A stretch of DNA of 35,896 nucleotides from Embleya sp040605455 (GTDB lineage: Bacteria; Actinomycetota; Actinomycetes; Streptomycetales; Streptomycetaceae): the NCBI RefSeq assembly GCF_040605455.1, contig NZ_JBEXCV010000096.1, positions 1-35,896 of the forward strand. The letters run 5' to 3'. The stretch's first letter is position 1. Each line of letters starts with the position of its first letter. The position numbers were made by a program, and so were the translations under genes. Below, piece by piece: positions 1 to 8,089 of the stretch. The notes beneath the pieces are model-generated. The model saw only the letters and a list, made by a program, of their open reading frames with translations, made no database searches and had not been told where the DNA came from.

Positions 1-1136
1 GCGCCGCCCGTCCGCGCGGTGCGCGGTTCGGCCGCGGCGGGCAGTCGGCTCGACACCTTCGAGCCCGCGGCGGTGGACCGACCGGGGTCGGCGGCCGGAC
101 TGCCCGCGCCCGAGTCGTTGTTGGCCGAACCGGGGCTGCGGTCCGGCAGCGACTTCGCCCCCTCGGGGGTGACCCGGGTCGCGCCGATGTAGTCCGGCTT
201 GTCGATCGGGCCGAACTTGATCACCGTGCCGGTGTACGGCGCGTGGATCATCTGGCCGTTGCCGACGTACATCCCGACGTGGTGGATGCTGCGCGGGTCG
301 CTCAGGTCGGTGGCGAAGAACACCAGGTCGCCCGGCAGCAGTTGGTCGCGCGAGGGGTGCCGGCCGGCGTTCCACTGGTCGTTGGCCACCCGGGGCAGCT
401 TGATGCCCACGGTGTCGTAGGCGGCCTGGGTCAGCCCCGAACAGTCGAACCGGCCGCCGTCGGCCGCGGTGCCCTCGCCGCCCCACAGGTAGGGGGTGCC
501 GAGCTTGGTCTGCGCCCAGTTGACCGCGCCCGCCGCGAGCGCCATCGGCTGCAACGGGGCCTGCACCACGCCGAAGCTCTGCTCCAGCGAGCGGATCGAC
601 TTCACGTAGTCCTGGGTCTGCGTGTACGGCGGGATGCCCTTGTACTGCATCACCCGGTACGCGCCCGCGTTGTACGCGGCGAGCATGTTGTTCGTCCGGT
701 CGCCGGGCACCGAGGCGACATATTTGGCCAACGAACAGTCGTAGCGCGCGGCGGCCGGGATCGCGTCGGCGGGATCCCACGGGCTCGCCTTGCCGTCCCC
801 GTTGCCGTCGGTGGCCCACTCGGGCCACGTGGTGGGCATGAACTGGGCGATGCCCTGGGCCCCGACGTTGCTCACCGCGTTCGGGTCGAAGCCGCTCTCC
901 TGGTAGAGCTGCGCGGCCAGCAGCGCCGGCGAGATCTCCGGGCAGAGTCGTCCCCACTTGTCTATCGCCGCCGCGTACGCGGCCGGCACGGTGCCGGGCG
1001 CGAGCGCCATCGTGCCGCCGGCCCCGGTCTGGCTGCCGGACGCGGACTGCATCGCGCCGACGCCTACAGTGAGGAGACCGACCAGACCGAAGGGGATCGC
1101 GAATGCGATGCCACCGGCCACCCAGGCTTTGCGCAT
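1..1136 (-). CDS. Secreted lytic transglycosylase / NlpC-P60 endopeptidase (3' end outside window)
   Basis: Bifunctional peptidoglycan hydrolase. Reading down from the ATG at 1136-1134, residues about 5-28 form a signal or membrane anchor. A soluble lytic transglycosylase domain follows (about 55-190), with the family catalytic Glu at 80 in QLYQESGF and the motifs GIAQFMP and AAYNAGA. An NlpC/P60 domain follows (about 203-325), with Cys232 in DCSG, His286 in HHVGMY and His298. A Ser/Gly/Ala-rich tail runs off the window at base 1, so the C-terminus is not seen. It diverges from the secretion-like operon starting at 1361. VirB1-type hydrolases open the wall for type IV systems, so I infer it serves that machine. 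Domain assignment is confident; the partnership is inference. Confidence 0.9.
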   Translation of the reverse strand, partial: MRKAWVAGGIAFAIPFGLVGLLTVGVGAMQSASGSQTGAGGTMALAPGTVPAAYAAAIDKWGRLCPEISPALLAAQLYQESGFDPNAVSNVGAQGIAQFMPTTWPEWATDGNGDGKASPWDPADAIPAAARYDCSLAKYVASVPGDRTNNMLAAYNAGAYRVMQYKGIPPYTQTQDYVKSIRSLEQSFGVVQAPLQPMALAAGAVNWAQTKLGTPYLWGGEGTAADGGRFDCSGLTQAAYDTVGIKLPRVANDQWNAGRHPSRDQLLPGDLVFFATDLSDPRSIHHVGMYVGNGQMIHAPYTGTVIKFGPIDKPDYIGATRVTPEGAKSLPDRSPGSANNDSGAGSPAADPGRSTAAGSKVSSRLPAAAEPRTARTGG

Positions 1137-1360
1137 CGCAGGCCCCCCGATTCTCCGCGACCGGGACGGGTCGCGACGGATACTCCGAGCACATTGTGCG
1201 CGCCACGATTGCTCAGCGCAATCACCCGTGATACACACAGTGAGCAGGCACACTTGCCGAGGTGGTAGCCCGATCGGCTTCCCCACAGCACAATAAACGA
1301 ACGACCCACTCCTCCTGTCGAATGTGACCGGAGGCAACCAAAAGCCCGACCTCGGGGGCG
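1137..1360. promoter_or_regulatory. Divergent promoter region between the hydrolase and the secretion-like operon
   Basis: This 224-bp gap must hold the promoters of both flanking genes. It is less GC-rich than its surroundings. It has a small inverted repeat, GATTGC-5 nt-GCAATC, at 1207-1223. I looked on the minus strand for the conserved blocks of the c-di-AMP (ydaO) riboswitch, which often precedes actinobacterial wall hydrolases, and did not find them. No -35/-10 pair is convincing. Confidence 0.35.
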
Positions 1361-1690
1361 GTGAACAACGTGTTTCTTGGCGAAGGCAACGGCAACGGCA
1401 ACGGCGACATCAATACGATCATCGGCGGCATAGCTCCGAACTGGGGCCCGTTCGCAAGGCTGGGCGGCGAAGCCCGGATCATGGTCGAGGTGATCATGGC
1501 CGTGGCCCTGCTGCTCTGCCTGGCCATTGCGATCTGGGGCGCGGCGAAGCAGCGCATAGGGGCCACCGCGATGCGCGACACGTTCAGCGCGGAGCAGGGC
1601 AAGGGCCTCATCATCGCCGGCTTGACCGGCGTCTTCATCATCGGATCGCTCGGGACGCTGTTCACGATTGTGTACGGAATGGCGATCTAG
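1361..1690 (+). CDS. Small two-helix membrane protein, VirB2/TrbC-like position
   Basis: A 109-residue protein with a Gly/Asn-rich start (GNGNGNGDIN) and two hydrophobic segments, about residues 40-62 and 82-106, separated by a short charged loop. Size and topology match the small pilin-like or core membrane peptides that open many type IV secretion loci, and it is first in this operon. The start is GTG at 1361 with a G-rich sequence (GGGGGCG) just upstream. No catalytic motif is visible. The VirB2-like assignment rests on topology and position only. It may correspond to one of the small membrane proteins of the S. coelicolor SCO4126-4131 (cmd) cluster. Confidence 0.75.
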   Translation: MNNVFLGEGNGNGNGDINTIIGGIAPNWGPFARLGGEARIMVEVIMAVALLLCLAIAIWGAAKQRIGATAMRDTFSAEQGKGLIIAGLTGVFIIGSLGTLFTIVYGMAI

Positions 1691-1746
1691 ACCGATTCGC
1701 ACCCTGCCGTCCCCAAGGTGGCGAATCCCGTGGTGTTTTGTCCCGG

Positions 1747-1772
1747 GCACGGCGCACTTCGGTGCGCCGTGC
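1747..1772 (+). terminator. Hairpin between the first and second operon genes
   Basis: A perfect 11-bp stem (GCACGGCGCAC / GTGCGCCGTGC) closed by a TTCG tetraloop, 57 bases after the stop of the 109-residue gene and followed by GCCCCGAAAA. There is no T-run, which is common for actinomycete terminators. It lies in a 315-bp gap (1691-2005) with no other gene. It may act as a partial terminator or processing stem that sets a higher dose of the small first gene relative to the rest of the operon. Confidence 0.65.
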
Positions 1773-2005
1773 GCCCCGAAAACGGAATGCCCCATTCCGC
1801 ATGCGAGGCAGAGCAGCAATTCCGGTCCCTTTACCGGACAATCGAGCCTGTGTTCACACGACAGCGCGGTGCCACCGAAATGACTTCCCGTCTGGGAAGA
1901 TCGTTCCGGCTGCAACCGAACCCGGCGGCGCTCCGCCCCCGGGGACAGTGTTGTGCGCGCAGGTCGCCCGTATCTTCCGGCCTGCCGCGGTAAGGGGGAC
2001 AGGCC

Positions 2006-2815
2006 ATGAGCGACGAGGAACCCGCCACGCGTACCCGCCTGCCCAGACCCACCTCCTCACCGGAGAGTCAGGAGCCCAGGCGCAACCCCATACTGTCCGG
2101 GATCGGCGTCGTCGTGGTGATCGCCGTGGTCATCGTGTCCCTGTTGTTCGCCGCGAACCGCTCCGACGAGGACGGCGGCTCGACCGCCAAGGACGCCGGG
2201 CAGACCTCCGCGGCCGGCTCCGAGGGCCCCGGTGGACCGCCGCTGTCCGCCGCGCAGTTGCCCGAGCGCACCGAGTCGGGCGTGCCGGTCGGCTACCCGC
2301 AGACCGCGGAGGGCGCCCAGTCGGCCGCGGCCAACTTCGTCGTCGCGTACGGCTCGGACCGGATGTTCCGGGCCCAGCCGCGGGCCGCGATCATCACCGC
2401 GATCACCGACCCGGCGATCCGCGACGGTCTGCTCGCGCGCGTGGACCAGGCGTTCCGCGCGCAGACCACGACATTCGGCCTACAGCCCGACGGAAACCCG
2501 CCCAAGGGGCAGACCTTCGTTTGTCGGGCCGTTCCGATGGGCACCAAATCCGTTGTCTTCACGCCTGTTTCGGCAACGGTGGAGGTCTGGAGCGTGGGCG
2601 TGGTGGGCCTCGCCGGGCCCGGCTCCACCAAGCCGGTGGCCGAGGCGTGGAACACCACCACGATGAAGCTGTCCTGGGTGAGCGGCGACTGGAAGCTGGT
2701 CGAGTTCAGCCAGAAGGAGGGCCCGACGCCGATCTCCGGGCTGCAGGATCCGTCCAGCGCCAACGACATCGCCAAGGCCGACGGGGAGTTCGGGGAATTG
2801 CGCCATGCACGCTGA
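2006..2815 (+). CDS. Single-pass membrane protein with extracytoplasmic domain (VirB8-like position)
   Basis: A 269-residue protein with a charged Pro-rich cytoplasmic tail (1-28), one transmembrane helix (about 30-50), a low-complexity Ser/Gly/Asp linker, and a folded domain from about residue 95 to the end. That is the layout of VirB8/TcpC assembly factors, whose outer part is NTF2-like. The alternating hydrophobic C-terminal stretch (VEVWSVGVVGLAG, TTTMKLSWVSGDWKL) suits a beta-rich NTF2-type fold. The start is ATG at 2006 with AAGGGGGAC 6 bases upstream. The stop overlaps the next gene by 11 bases, so the two are probably translationally coupled. The family is inferred from architecture and neighbours. 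Confidence 0.75.
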   Translation: MSDEEPATRTRLPRPTSSPESQEPRRNPILSGIGVVVVIAVVIVSLLFAANRSDEDGGSTAKDAGQTSAAGSEGPGGPPLSAAQLPERTESGVPVGYPQTAEGAQSAAANFVVAYGSDRMFRAQPRAAIITAITDPAIRDGLLARVDQAFRAQTTTFGLQPDGNPPKGQTFVCRAVPMGTKSVVFTPVSATVEVWSVGVVGLAGPGSTKPVAEAWNTTTMKLSWVSGDWKLVEFSQKEGPTPISGLQDPSSANDIAKADGEFGELRHAR

Positions 2816-4118
2816 CCGGGAACGCCGCAGCCTTCGCAACCGATTCCTGACCCTCGGCGGGACACTGGCCGCGGTTCAGGCCGTCGTCGTGCTCGGTGCC
2901 ACCCGTGTGTGGGCCGAGCCCACACCCGGCGCCACGACACCGCCCGCTACCACGCCCGGCGCGACCGCACCCGCGAACAAGCCTGAGTGCGAACTGCTCA
3001 CCGGCCCTGCGAAGGACATCTGCAACAACGGCGGCCCCGGCGCCCCGGGTACCGGCACACTGGGCACCGTCACCGACCCGCTCGGTTCGATCGCCAAGGG
3101 CTGTGCCGACGCGGCGACCTGGATCATCGACAAGCTGGCCGGCGCGGTCAACGACACCACCCAGGTGGACTTCACCAACCCCGGCTTCCTGCGCCAGTAC
3201 GCGGTCGTGTTCGCCGCGTCCACGTTCCTGACCCTGATCCTGTGGATACTGGCCGTCACCAAGCGCGCCGTGCGCGGGGTCCCGATCGGCACCGCGATCA
3301 GCGAGGCGATCGGCTACCTGTGGCTCGCGGTGATCGCGTCGGCGTTCACCCCGCTGATCCTGTACTTGGCCGTCTCGATGACCGACGCGATCACCGCGGC
3401 CATCGCGACCGGCACCCAACAGGACACCAACAAGTTCCTCGGCGGCTTCTCCAAGGCGCTCGATCCCGCGAGCGATCTCGGCGGCGGGCCGGTGATGCTC
3501 ATCTTCGTGTCGCTGCTCTCGATGGCCGCCGCAGCCGTGCTGTGGGTCGAACTCCTGGTGCGCGCGGCGATGTTGTACGTCGGCGCGATCCTGGGCACGG
3601 CGGTGTACTCGGGTCTGGTGGACAAGGCGATGTGGCACCACGTCCGGCGCTGGGCCGGGATCATGATCGCGGTGCTCCTCGCCAAGCCGGTGATCGTGAT
3701 CGTGCTCGGGCTGGCCACGGCGGTCACCTCCGGCGGCAAGGACGACGCGTTCTCCTCGGTGCTCTCCGGCCTGGCGATCCTGTTCCTGTCCATCTTCGCC
3801 AGCGTGCTCATCTACCGATTCGTGCCCAGCATCGGCGACGACATGGCCGCGCTGCACAGCAGTCGCAAGGCGATGCAGTCGGCCGGTCCGGCCTCGATGG
3901 TCAACGGCCCGGCCACGTACATGAAGCAGGGCATCCAGGCACACGCCTCGCGGGGATCCACCGGTTCCGGCTCTGCCCCGGTGACCGCGAACGCCGTATC
4001 GTCGGGCATTGCGGCCCATGGCACCAGGGGCGGAGGTTCGGGCGGCGCCCCGACGCCGGCACCACCGCCTCCGGCCAATCCCGCGGCAACGCCTCACGCG
4101 AGGAACGGTAAAGAGTAA
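2805..4118 (+). CDS. Polytopic membrane protein, VirB6/TrbL-like
   Basis: A 437-residue protein. Residues 13-37 look like a cleavable signal peptide ending VWA. A Thr/Pro/Ala-rich segment and an acidic Cys-containing linker follow, then about five or six hydrophobic helices between roughly 128 and 343, and a Gly/Pro/Ala-rich cytoplasmic tail. Large polytopic proteins with a soluble N-terminal part are typical of VirB6/TrbL channel components of type IV secretion systems. The ATG at 2805 lies inside the end of the preceding gene and the TAA overlaps the next ATG (TAATG, 4116-4120), so all three are tightly coupled. The channel role is inference. Confidence 0.8.
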   Translation: MHADRERRSLRNRFLTLGGTLAAVQAVVVLGATRVWAEPTPGATTPPATTPGATAPANKPECELLTGPAKDICNNGGPGAPGTGTLGTVTDPLGSIAKGCADAATWIIDKLAGAVNDTTQVDFTNPGFLRQYAVVFAASTFLTLILWILAVTKRAVRGVPIGTAISEAIGYLWLAVIASAFTPLILYLAVSMTDAITAAIATGTQQDTNKFLGGFSKALDPASDLGGGPVMLIFVSLLSMAAAAVLWVELLVRAAMLYVGAILGTAVYSGLVDKAMWHHVRRWAGIMIAVLLAKPVIVIVLGLATAVTSGGKDDAFSSVLSGLAILFLSIFASVLIYRFVPSIGDDMAALHSSRKAMQSAGPASMVNGPATYMKQGIQAHASRGSTGSGSAPVTANAVSSGIAAHGTRGGGSGGAPTPAPPPPANPAATPHARNGKE

Positions 4119-5629
4119 TGACTACGCAACCGGTCGCCCGACGCCGGACCTTCCTGATCGGCAAGGCCAAACCCACGGCGGTCATCGGCAAGAACCGCGA
4201 GCCCGGCGAGATCTTCCTGATCATCGCGGCCGGCGGACTCGCGCTGCTGTGGGGCCTGTTGATGCCGATCCTGGTGATCCGCATCGCCGGCCTGGTCGGA
4301 TTCCCGCTGCTCGCGTTCGCCGCCGTGTACATGCCGTACAAGAAGCGCACGTTCTACAAGTGGTGGGAGATCAACCGCACCTACAAGCGCACCATCAAGC
4401 GCGGCGCCACGTATCGGTCGGCGGTCACCGAGGCGGGCACCAAACTGACCGGGCAGGGCGTGGCGGTCGGCGCGCCGCCCGGGGTCGGTCGGGTGACCTG
4501 GTCGAGCGTGCCGTTCGGCCCGGACGAGCTGACCGTGCTGCTGCACCTGGAACGGCGCACGGTCACCGCCGCGATCGAGATCGAGGGCCCGGGCGTGGGG
4601 CTGCGCGACTCGGAGGACCAGGAGGCGCTGGTCGAGCGGTTCGGCACGCTGCTCAAGCACGTGGCCAACGGCGACGGCTTCGTCACCCGGCTCCAGGTGC
4701 TCGCCCGGACGCTGCCCGCCGACCCGGACGCGCACGCCAAGGACGTGGCCCGGCGCGGCGACCACAAGGCGCCGATGTGGGTGCAGGACTCCTACGAGCA
4801 GCTCCAGTCGATGGTGTCCACCTCGTCGGAGCAGCACCGCGCCTACCTGGTCGCGTGCATGCACTACACCCGCGAACTGGCCGCCGAGGCCAATGTGATG
4901 GGCAAGGGCGACAAGGGCATCGGCGTGGTGATGGCGCGTGAACTCACCGACGTGTGTGCCCGGTTGACCGAGGCGGACATCCGGGTCCGGCAGCCGCTGA
5001 ACGAGACGCGGCTGGCCTCGCTGATCCACTCGATGTACGACCCCGAGCACCAGATCGACGCGTTCGAGGGCATGCAGGCGCGCTACGCGTGGCCCGCCGA
5101 GTTGGACGCGACGCACCCGAACTACCTGGAGGCCAAGACCCGCGAGTCGGACTCGGCCGAGCCGTGGTGCCACGCCACCGCGTGGATCAAGGAGTGGCCG
5201 CTGACCCCGGTCGGCGTCAACTTCCTGGCCCCGCTCCTGGTGCACACCCCGGACGTGATCCGAACCGTCGCGGTCACGATGGACCTGGAGCCCACCGACA
5301 TCGCGATCGAGCGCATGCTCACCGAGAAGACCAACGACGACGCGGACGCGGCCCGCGCGGCCAAGATGAACCGTGTGGTCGACCCGCGCGACATGGCCCA
5401 CACCGGCCGGGTCGACCAGCGCGGCGAGGACCTGGCGGGCGGCGCGGCGGGCGTGAACATCGTCGGCTACATCACGGTGTCCTCGCGCAATCCCGACCAA
5501 CTCTCCCGGGACAAGCGCACCATCCGCGCGTCGGCGGGCAAGTGTTTCCTCAAGCTGGAGTGGTGCGACCGCGAGCAGCACCGCGCGTTCGTCAACACGC
5601 TGCCGTTCGCGACGGGTATTCGAAAGTGA
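4118..5629 (+). CDS. SCO6880-family / PrgI-VirB3-like membrane protein
   Basis: A 503-residue protein. The short basic N-terminus is followed by two adjacent transmembrane helices (about 31-52 and 53-72), the hairpin topology of PrgI/VirB3 proteins. A long cytoplasmic region follows that resembles, from memory, the actinobacterial SCO6880 family. In many type IV systems the VirB3 element is next to or fused with VirB4, and here the gene sits directly before the VirB4-like ATPase, which supports that reading. I see no Walker motif in the soluble part. The ATG at 4118 overlaps the preceding TAA by one base. The exact role of the 430-residue soluble part is unknown to me. Confidence 0.8.
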   Translation: MTTQPVARRRTFLIGKAKPTAVIGKNREPGEIFLIIAAGGLALLWGLLMPILVIRIAGLVGFPLLAFAAVYMPYKKRTFYKWWEINRTYKRTIKRGATYRSAVTEAGTKLTGQGVAVGAPPGVGRVTWSSVPFGPDELTVLLHLERRTVTAAIEIEGPGVGLRDSEDQEALVERFGTLLKHVANGDGFVTRLQVLARTLPADPDAHAKDVARRGDHKAPMWVQDSYEQLQSMVSTSSEQHRAYLVACMHYTRELAAEANVMGKGDKGIGVVMARELTDVCARLTEADIRVRQPLNETRLASLIHSMYDPEHQIDAFEGMQARYAWPAELDATHPNYLEAKTRESDSAEPWCHATAWIKEWPLTPVGVNFLAPLLVHTPDVIRTVAVTMDLEPTDIAIERMLTEKTNDDADAARAAKMNRVVDPRDMAHTGRVDQRGEDLAGGAAGVNIVGYITVSSRNPDQLSRDKRTIRASAGKCFLKLEWCDREQHRAFVNTLPFATGIRK

Positions 5630-5675
5630 GCGTCGGCGGTGTCACCGCCGCGGACGGGACGGATGGAGTGATCAC

Positions 5676-7031
5676 GTGTCGGGTCTGATGTCCACGTTGA
5701 CCCAGGGGTTCTCCGGCATCATCTTCGGCCGGGGCGAGACCCAGCGGCTGCCGGTGCGCACGTCCACCGGCCAGGCTCAGGCGGTCTACCTGCCCACGGC
5801 CGCGCCCGGGCTCGGCGACTCGGGCGTGATCATCGGCCGCGAGGTGTACTCGGGCAAGGGCTATATCTACGACCCGTTCCAGCTGTACGGCCAGCAACTG
5901 CCCGCGCCGCACTGGCTGGTCCTGGGCGAGTCCGGGAACGGCAAGTCGGCGCTGGAGAAGACCTACGTGCTGCGCCAGTTGCGTTTTCGCGACCGCCAGG
6001 TGGTGGTCCTGGACGCGCAGGGCGAGGACGGCGTCGGCGAGTGGAACCTGATCGCCGAGGCGCTGGGGGTCAAGCCGGTCCGGCTGGACCCCAACGACCT
6101 CTCCGGCGACGCGGTGCGGCTCAACCCGCTGGACCCGGCGATCGCGGTCACCGGCCAACTGGCGCTGCTGCGCACCATCATCGAGGTGGCGATGGGCCAC
6201 TCGCTCCAGGAGCGGGCCGGCTACGCGCTCAAGGCCGCGCACACGCACGTAATGCGCACCGTGCACGGACGGCAGCCGATCCTCCCGGACATCGTCGAGG
6301 CATTGCGCAATCCGACCCCCGAGTCGTGCGAACTGCTGAGTCTGGACGTCAAGGACGTCCGGGTCTGGGGACTGGACGTGGCGCTGGTCCTGGACCGGCT
6401 CACCGACGGTGACCTCCAGGGCATGTTCGAGGGGCCGACCACGGACGGCATCGACCTGGACTCGCCGCTGATCATCTTCGACCTGTCGCACATCGACCGG
6501 AACTCGATCGCGATGCCGATCCTGATGGCGATCGTCGGCGTGTGGCTGGAGCACACCTGGATCCGGCCGGACCGGGTCAAGCGGATCTTCCTGGTCGAAG
6601 AGGCCTGGCACATCATCAACAGCCCTTTCGTGGCCCAGTTGTTCCAGCGCCTGCTCAAGTTCGGCCGGCGTCTGGGTCTGTCCTTCGTCGCGGTGGTCCA
6701 CCACCTCTCCGACGTGGTGGACGGCGCGGCGGCCAAGGAGGCGTCGGCGATCCTGAAGATGGCCTCGACCAGAACCGTGTACATGCAGAAGGCGGACGAG
6801 GCACGCGCAACCGGAAAGGTGCTCGGACTGCCCCGGTGGGCGGTCGAGATCATTCCGACCCTGACCCCGGGCATCGCGGTCTGGGACGTCAACGGCAATG
6901 TGCAGGTGGTCAAGCACCTGATCACCGACACCGAGCGGCCGATGGTCTACACCGACCGCGCGATGACCGAGGACGCGGTGGAGGAACGAGTGCGTGCCGA
7001 GGCGGCGTTGGCCGACGATCCGGCGGCGTAG
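5676..7031 (+). CDS. VirB4/TraC-like ATPase of the secretion-like locus
   Basis: A 451-residue P-loop ATPase. Walker A is GESGNGKS at residues 84-91 and a Walker B-like strand is IFLVEEAWH at about 304-312. Further VirB4-like signatures are VVVLDAQGE after the P-loop, IIFDLSHI, and GLSFVAVVHHLSD. It is shorter than Gram-negative VirB4 (about 800 residues) because it lacks the N-terminal domain; the preceding 503-residue protein could supply that part. The start is GTG at 5676 with GGAG 7 bases upstream. It probably powers assembly or transport at the membrane. It ends with TAG directly abutting the ATG of the next gene in the same frame. Confidence 0.88.
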   Translation: MSGLMSTLTQGFSGIIFGRGETQRLPVRTSTGQAQAVYLPTAAPGLGDSGVIIGREVYSGKGYIYDPFQLYGQQLPAPHWLVLGESGNGKSALEKTYVLRQLRFRDRQVVVLDAQGEDGVGEWNLIAEALGVKPVRLDPNDLSGDAVRLNPLDPAIAVTGQLALLRTIIEVAMGHSLQERAGYALKAAHTHVMRTVHGRQPILPDIVEALRNPTPESCELLSLDVKDVRVWGLDVALVLDRLTDGDLQGMFEGPTTDGIDLDSPLIIFDLSHIDRNSIAMPILMAIVGVWLEHTWIRPDRVKRIFLVEEAWHIINSPFVAQLFQRLLKFGRRLGLSFVAVVHHLSDVVDGAAAKEASAILKMASTRTVYMQKADEARATGKVLGLPRWAVEIIPTLTPGIAVWDVNGNVQVVKHLITDTERPMVYTDRAMTEDAVEERVRAEAALADDPAA

Positions 7032-7490
7032 ATGGGGTCCTACGCACGCCCGCCGCAGCCGCGCGAGCCCACGCCGGGTCGGGCGCCCTCGCAGGGCGTC
7101 CCGGACGGTCTGCTGATCGCGGGCCTGCTGCTGCTGATCGCGGGCACGGCGGTGATCTGGCTCGCCACCGGGCTGGCCGCGCTGGCGAGCGGCAAGGACT
7201 GGCCCGACGAAGTCACCTACCACCACTCGGCACTGGCGATGCGCTCGGTAATGGGCGACCCCGACGATCTGCCGCACGCGTGGCCGGACACCCCGCCCGG
7301 ACAGTTGCCCTCCCCCACCGCGTTCTGGGTGTCGTTCGGCATCGTGGTGCTGATCCTGTTGGTCGCGGTGGGACGGGTGTTCTGGTGGTGGTTGCGCCGG
7401 GCGACGGCGAAGGCCGCGCGGGCGGCCGGCGCGGAATCGGCGGATTCATCTGCCCCGAAGCGGAATCAGCGGCTCCCGGATGGGGAATGA
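7032..7490 (+). CDS. Stub of a VirD4/TraD-like coupling protein (N-terminal membrane part only)
   Basis: A 152-residue protein with two transmembrane helices (about 26-50 and 96-118) flanking a loop containing WPDEVTY, ALAMRSVMG and AWPDTPPGQL. From memory these loop motifs match the N-terminus of the coupling-type protein (annotated type VI secretion protein or TraM-recognition/VirD4-like) that follows the VirB4-like gene in other streptomycetes, where it continues for several hundred residues with a nucleotide-binding domain. Here the frame stops soon after the second helix (TGA 7488-7490). I find no continuation with Walker motifs in any frame before the opposite-strand gene at 7967. Either the ATPase domain is lost or this lineage keeps only the membrane part. 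The ATG abuts the preceding stop, so it relies on coupling. Confidence 0.7.
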   Translation: MGSYARPPQPREPTPGRAPSQGVPDGLLIAGLLLLIAGTAVIWLATGLAALASGKDWPDEVTYHHSALAMRSVMGDPDDLPHAWPDTPPGQLPSPTAFWVSFGIVVLILLVAVGRVFWWWLRRATAKAARAAGAESADSSAPKRNQRLPDGE

Positions 7491-7700
7491 TGCGCGTGCG
7501 CACCTCTGCCGAGGGGCGCCCCTGATCGTGGCCGGGCCTGGTCGCCGCGTGGCCGTACGGTGACCCGGCGATCGGCCCGACCCACCATGTTCGGGGCCGC
7601 ATGGCCCTGTTGACTGCTCGGGCTTGCGGTGGGCCGTCGGTTCCGTAAGGTGGCCTCGAACGCCGGCCGGCCGGCTTGGGCCACCGTCGCGACGGATGGA

Positions 7701-7967
7701 TCAGTCCGTCCACGTCATGCACTCTTCACAGCGGTAGGCGCGTGGGCCGGACTTGTATTCCACTTTGTCGGACTTGCGGTAGTACTTGCACGCGCGGTTC
7801 TTGCAGACGATCGGGTGGCCGTCGACCGCCTCGATCGGCAGGGGCATCGTGTCGTAAGTGCACGGCGTCGGCGGGAGCTTCTTGTAGTAGCCCCCGGTCG
7901 CCGGCAACGCGGTCGGGTCGAACGGCGAATAGGCGGCCCCGTCGGAGATCCCCTCGGACACGCTCAT
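7701..7967 (-). CDS. Small zinc-ribbon protein, function unknown
   Basis: An 88-residue protein. Its second half holds Cys55 and Cys60 (CKNRAC) and Cys80 and Cys83 (CEEC), spaced as a treble-clef or zinc-ribbon site; a fifth Cys is at 36. The N-terminal half is polar with an FDPTALPATGGYYKKLPP segment. The start is ATG at 7967, chosen because a full GGAGGT lies 5-10 bases upstream; longer in-frame reading would be a shadow of the transporter gene. The stop lies in a short inverted repeat (GACGGA / TCCGTC, 7691-7710) that might help terminate. It is 122 bases downstream of the EamA gene and may be co-transcribed. I do not recognise a specific family. Confidence 0.75.
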   Translation of the reverse strand: MSVSEGISDGAAYSPFDPTALPATGGYYKKLPPTPCTYDTMPLPIEAVDGHPIVCKNRACKYYRKSDKVEYKSGPRAYRCEECMTWTD

Positions 7968-8089
7968 GCGCACCTCCTTCTGTGTGCCGGCCGGCTGTGC
8001 CGCCGTGTGCCGCACGCTAGCCGAGAATCGGGGAAGGAACGGGTGGTTCGGGACGGTTTCCGCCCGAAGGTTCGACGGGGCCGCGGGGA

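Noticed and set aside
1137..1360. c-di-AMP riboswitch before the wall hydrolase
   Set aside because: The conserved sequence blocks of the ydaO motif were not found on the minus strand.
2706..5581. Long opposite-strand frames across the secretion-like locus, rich in Arg/His/Asp
   Set aside because: They are mirror frames of high-GC genes; the plus-strand frames have the membrane helices, P-loop and coupled starts.
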